In this document: one piece after another, positions 61,270 through 64,000 of the stretch
Layout: every line of letters begins with the position of its first letter
How positions within the stretch are numbered: the stretch's first letter is position 1
Source: Patescibacteria group bacterium
GTDB lineage: Bacteria > Patescibacteriota > Minisyncoccia > Moranbacterales > GWC2-37-73
Direction of reading: 5' to 3'
Assembly (NCBI GenBank): GCA_022709545.1
Contig: JAKLIP010000001.1
Location: forward strand, 310,001-374,000
Length of the DNA: 64,000 nt
Notes under the pieces: model-generated
The model's input: the letters and a program-made list of their open reading frames with translations, nothing else
Databases searched by the model: none
Told to the model about the DNA's origin: nothing
Position numbers and translations under genes: made by a program

Positions 61270-61377
61270 TTATTGTTCAATTATAACTTCCTCAAAAGCA
61301 TTGACATAATTTCTCGTCATTTTTTCCGAAGAAAAATTTCCTAACATGTTTAAAATAATTTTTTCTGTCAATTCCAT
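61270..61377 (-). CDS. 35-residue ORF overlapping the ATPase stop
   Basis: MELTEKIILNMLGNFSSEK start, then TRNYVNAFEEVIIEQ. The ATG and the ATPase stop share one base (TGATG), the classical coupling arrangement. The sequence resembles the C-terminal helix of GT4 enzymes (FSSEKMTRNY...EEVI), so it may be the tail of a decayed GT4 rather than a real small protein. No other evidence of expression. Confidence 0.35.
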   Translation of the reverse strand: MELTEKIILNMLGNFSSEKMTRNYVNAFEEVIIEQ

Positions 61378-63830
61378 CAACTCTTTTTATTTTTTGGCTT
61401 CATCGTTAACTTTCCTATTTCAATAACCAAAACCAGCAATACTGCTTTTGCCACCAGCAAACTCCATTGGAATAAATTCAAGGGAATCAGATTTAGAAGT
61501 TTTTGGGTCGGAGGAAAATACGTGATAATAGTAGCTAAAAATAAACTAAAAATCACAACCGCAAAAAGCCATTTATTGGACCAAAAATTTTCATATTTCC
61601 AAAACGGTTTGCGAAGCGTCCGGCAGGAAAAAATATAAACAACAGAGCTGAAAGCCAGCGACATAAAAGCCATTGTCTGACCAAGAGCTACATTCCCTTG
61701 ATATAAACCGAAGTACCAGAAAAAGCCGAGAGAGATAAGGCCGGAGAGAAGAGATATTGCTACAGTCAAAAAAATACTGAGCTTTCCAAAAATCGGTTCG
61801 TCCATTCTTTTGGGTCCATCAAGCATTGTTTCTTTTTCTTTTGGTTCGAAACCCAGAATAAAATCCTCCGGCCCGTCGCACAGAAGATGGAGCCACAGGA
61901 TTTGAACGATTGTAAGAGGAAACGGCCAGTCTAAAATCAAAGCACCCATAATAACCACTACTTCCGCAAAAGAATTGGAAAGGATGAACAAGATTATCTT
62001 TTTGATATTTTCAAAGACCAACCTTCCGGCTTCAATTGCGGAAATAATCGTTTTGAAATTATTGTCCAGAAGTATAAGATCGGCGGTTTCCTTAGCTACC
62101 TCCGAAGCATCTCCCACTACTATTCCAATGTTGGATTTTTTGAGCGCTGGCGCATCATTTACGCCATCTCCGGTCATAGCCACAATTTCTCCCAGTTCCT
62201 GAAGAGCGGTAACTATCCTCAGTTTTTGCTCCGGAGTTACCCTGGCAAATAACAAAATGTTGGTAATTTTATTTTTTAATTCTTCATCGCTTAATTCTTC
62301 CAATTCGCTTCCTTTTAAAATCTCGCCGGACGAAACCTTCATTCCCAAGGATTCCATAATTTTTACTGCCGTGCGGTGGTAATCACCAGTCACCACCTTT
62401 ATCTTTAGCCCCGATTCCCTGGCGATCGCCAGCGTTTCTTTCACTTCTTTTCGCGGCGGATCCCAAAGACCAACTATTCCACTCCACTCAAATCCGGATA
62501 TTTTTTTGTTTTTTATTTCCTCTATCTCCTCCTGCGATATTTTTTTGTGAGCCAATGCCAGCACCTTTAGTCCTTTTTCTGCCCATCTGTGAATTTTGGA
62601 TGTTATTATTTTCTTATCTTCCTCGCTCAAATTAGACATTTTCAAAATAACTTCCGGCGCTCCTTTGATGGCTATAAAATGATTGCCGCTGCCATCTGAA
62701 AGATGATTGGCTGTAAGCATAAATTTATGCTCACTGCCGAAAGGAATTTCAAAAACTCTGTTATATTTATCAAAATTTTCTTGCTGGTCAAAATCTTTTA
62801 ACCCATCCAGATAATCCCAAAGCGCAATTTCCACAGTATCACTCCTGTCATTGCAAAGACACATTGCCAAAAAACTATTCTCTTGGTCGGAAAAATCAGT
62901 TTCAACAATCTTCATTTTTCCTTCTGTGAGCGTGCCGGTTTTATCCGTGCAAATTGTCGTAACCGATCCCAAAGTTTCCACCGCTAAAATTTTCCTGATA
63001 AGCGCTTTTCTTTTCAGGCTGTCACGCATTGCCAGCACCAATACCAAAGTAATAACAATAAGCAAGGCTTCGGGAATAATCGCCACCAAAAGAATGGCGG
63101 AAAGTTCGGCCATCTGCCAAAAATCCCGGCCGGTTGCAAAACCAAAAATAAATACCAAGACCGCCAAGAAAATTGAAATGTAAATTAAATTTTGGGTCAA
63201 TTTTTTCAAACGGATTTGGAGAGTGGTTATCGGCTGCTGCGTATCTTTCAGGGTTTCGGCAATTTCTCCGATTTTTGTCGCGATGCCAATATTCGTCACT
63301 TGCATTACCGCCCGGCCGGAAGAAACAATCGTTCCCATATAAGCTTCTTCCCCTTCTTTTTTTTCCACCGCCTCACTTTCACCGGTTAAGATAGCTTCAT
63401 TAATCAGAAAAGAGATTGATTCTAAAATTTTTCCATCAGCCGGAATCTTATCTCCGACAGCGAGAAAAACAACATCCCCCGGAACCAATTCTGACGCTTC
63501 AATATCCTGTCTTTGATTGTCGCGCAAAACTTTAGCGTTCGGTTTTACCAATTTTTTGAGAGCCGCCAAAGTTTTTTGCGTCTTATTCTCTTGAAAAAAT
63601 CCCATAATAGCATTAACAACAACAACAGAGAGAATGAGTGCTATATCAAAATATTTATGAAGAAAGAGAGATATTAGAGCGGCAAAACAAAGAATATAAA
63701 CTAAAGGGTTGGCAAACTGCGCCAGAAAAAGCCTGATTGCCGGAACGGTTTTTTCTTCCGGCAAAACATTTTTTCCAAACTTGATTTGATTTCTTTCAAC
63801 TTCTTCCGATGTAAGATTTTTATATTTCAT
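61377..63830 (-). CDS. P-type cation-transporting ATPase (P2-like)
   Basis: 817 aa, about ten membrane segments. Actuator TGES motif (ILTGESEAVE), PEAL at the fourth membrane helix (AIIPEALLIV), phosphorylation site DKTGTLTEGKM, nucleotide-binding KGAPEV, hinge TGDGVNDAPAL, and a C-terminal membrane bundle with WLHLLCDGPEDFILGFEP. P2-type pumps move Ca, Na/K, H or related ions; the helix residues are not enough to name the ion. A TATTAA box lies 6 nt before the ATG, hinting at a leaderless start. Confidence 0.9.
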   Translation of the reverse strand: MKYKNLTSEEVERNQIKFGKNVLPEEKTVPAIRLFLAQFANPLVYILCFAALISLFLHKYFDIALILSVVVVNAIMGFFQENKTQKTLAALKKLVKPNAKVLRDNQRQDIEASELVPGDVVFLAVGDKIPADGKILESISFLINEAILTGESEAVEKKEGEEAYMGTIVSSGRAVMQVTNIGIATKIGEIAETLKDTQQPITTLQIRLKKLTQNLIYISIFLAVLVFIFGFATGRDFWQMAELSAILLVAIIPEALLIVITLVLVLAMRDSLKRKALIRKILAVETLGSVTTICTDKTGTLTEGKMKIVETDFSDQENSFLAMCLCNDRSDTVEIALWDYLDGLKDFDQQENFDKYNRVFEIPFGSEHKFMLTANHLSDGSGNHFIAIKGAPEVILKMSNLSEEDKKIITSKIHRWAEKGLKVLALAHKKISQEEIEEIKNKKISGFEWSGIVGLWDPPRKEVKETLAIARESGLKIKVVTGDYHRTAVKIMESLGMKVSSGEILKGSELEELSDEELKNKITNILLFARVTPEQKLRIVTALQELGEIVAMTGDGVNDAPALKKSNIGIVVGDASEVAKETADLILLDNNFKTIISAIEAGRLVFENIKKIILFILSNSFAEVVVIMGALILDWPFPLTIVQILWLHLLCDGPEDFILGFEPKEKETMLDGPKRMDEPIFGKLSIFLTVAISLLSGLISLGFFWYFGLYQGNVALGQTMAFMSLAFSSVVYIFSCRTLRKPFWKYENFWSNKWLFAVVIFSLFLATIITYFPPTQKLLNLIPLNLFQWSLLVAKAVLLVLVIEIGKLTMKPKNKKS

Positions 63831-63853
63831 TTTTGTTTAATAGAAAATTAGTT

Positions 63854-64000
63854 TTATGCTTTATTATAATTAATTTTACAATTGCTCAGTGAACAGTAAA
63901 AAATCAAAATGGAAACACTCCCGATTATAGCTCCAAACAAAAACGTCGCTTCCGGACTTATTTTTGTCCAAAGTTCTCCGGCAATATATCCGGCAGGGAG
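63854..64000 (-). CDS. MFS-type transporter, C-terminal end (rest outside window)
   Basis: 48 residues are visible: PAGYIAGELWTKISPEATF then LFGAIIGSVSILIFYCSLS and a short Lys/Asn tail, stopping at 63854-63856. PAGYIAGELW plus a final membrane helix is the normal end of major facilitator superfamily drug/sugar exporters. The bulk of the gene lies beyond 64000. Gap of 23 nt to the ATPase start. Confidence 0.6.
   Translation of the reverse strand, partial: LPAGYIAGELWTKISPEATFLFGAIIGSVSILIFYCSLSNCKINYNKA

Noticed and set aside
1-64000. tRNA genes, CRISPR arrays and insertion-sequence transposases
   Set aside because: I looked in the gaps for cloverleaf-like sequence, evenly spaced direct repeats and transposase motifs and found none. 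This is by eye only; tRNAscan-SE and a CRISPR finder would settle it.

Overview
Organism. The window is AT-rich, densely coded and uses the standard stop codons (TGA ends several genes; no reading frame needs TGA read as an amino acid). Small single-gene units, very short or missing mRNA leaders, many GT4/GT2/GT-C glycosyltransferases, a short valyl-tRNA synthetase and many unplaced small proteins suggest a member of the Candidate Phyla Radiation (Patescibacteria, Parcubacteria-like). This is inferred from gene content and style; no rRNA gene is present to confirm it. Sigma70-like promoters (TTGACA-17-TATAAT type, often with an extended TGn -10) and intrinsic terminators are easy to read.

Layout. 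1-11.5 kb: a patchwork of short units: two GNAT acetyltransferases, a HAD phosphatase, a DUF2157/GDYXXLXY membrane pair, small unknowns, an HNH-like protein, a secreted cell-wall amidase, an M16 peptidase, an isochorismatase-like hydrolase, the def-fmt pair and a tandem rhodanese protein without catalytic cysteines. 11.6-18.9 kb (minus): a six-gene envelope operon (GT4, O-antigen ligase/polymerase-like, GT4, LCP ligase, GT2, C-terminal processing protease). 19-24.9 kb (plus): a nucleotide-sugar dehydrogenase of the UDP-ManNAc type, a GT2, a GT4 with a leaderless-type start, and a GT-C-like membrane protein. 25.2-30.3 kb: GT4, a divergent RtcB-like protein, a thymidylate-kinase-like protein and a Wzx-type flippase. 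30.5-42.9 kb: six GT39/ArnT-like GT-C enzymes in two subfamilies split by strand, with an anchored metallophosphoesterase and a GtrA-like protein. 43-51 kb (minus): a YbhN-like protein, GT4, UDP-glucose dehydrogenase, two GT2 enzymes and surface proteins. 51.3-64 kb: cupin, DUF475/TerC-like, HD phosphohydrolase, valS, rsgA, murI, small unknowns, a P-type cation ATPase and the tail of an MFS transporter.

How the genes fit together. Most of the window builds and decorates surface polymer. Two nucleotide-sugar dehydrogenases supply uronic-acid donors. GT2 and GT4 enzymes extend lipid-linked glycans or charge polyprenyl phosphate. The flippase and GtrA-like protein move lipid-linked sugars, GT-C enzymes transfer them outside the membrane, and the polymerase-like protein and LCP protein polymerise or attach the product. 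MurI and the amidase link this to peptidoglycan.

Most unusual noncoding signals. (1) Two candidate structured RNAs on the minus strand (about 24952-25124 and 51066-51207). (2) A 126-bp element with perfect 13-bp terminal inverted repeats and matching 5-bp flanks at the fmt stop codon. (3) A 17-nt tail repeated behind three terminators. (4) A set of genes whose -10 box lies only 6-8 nt from the start codon.
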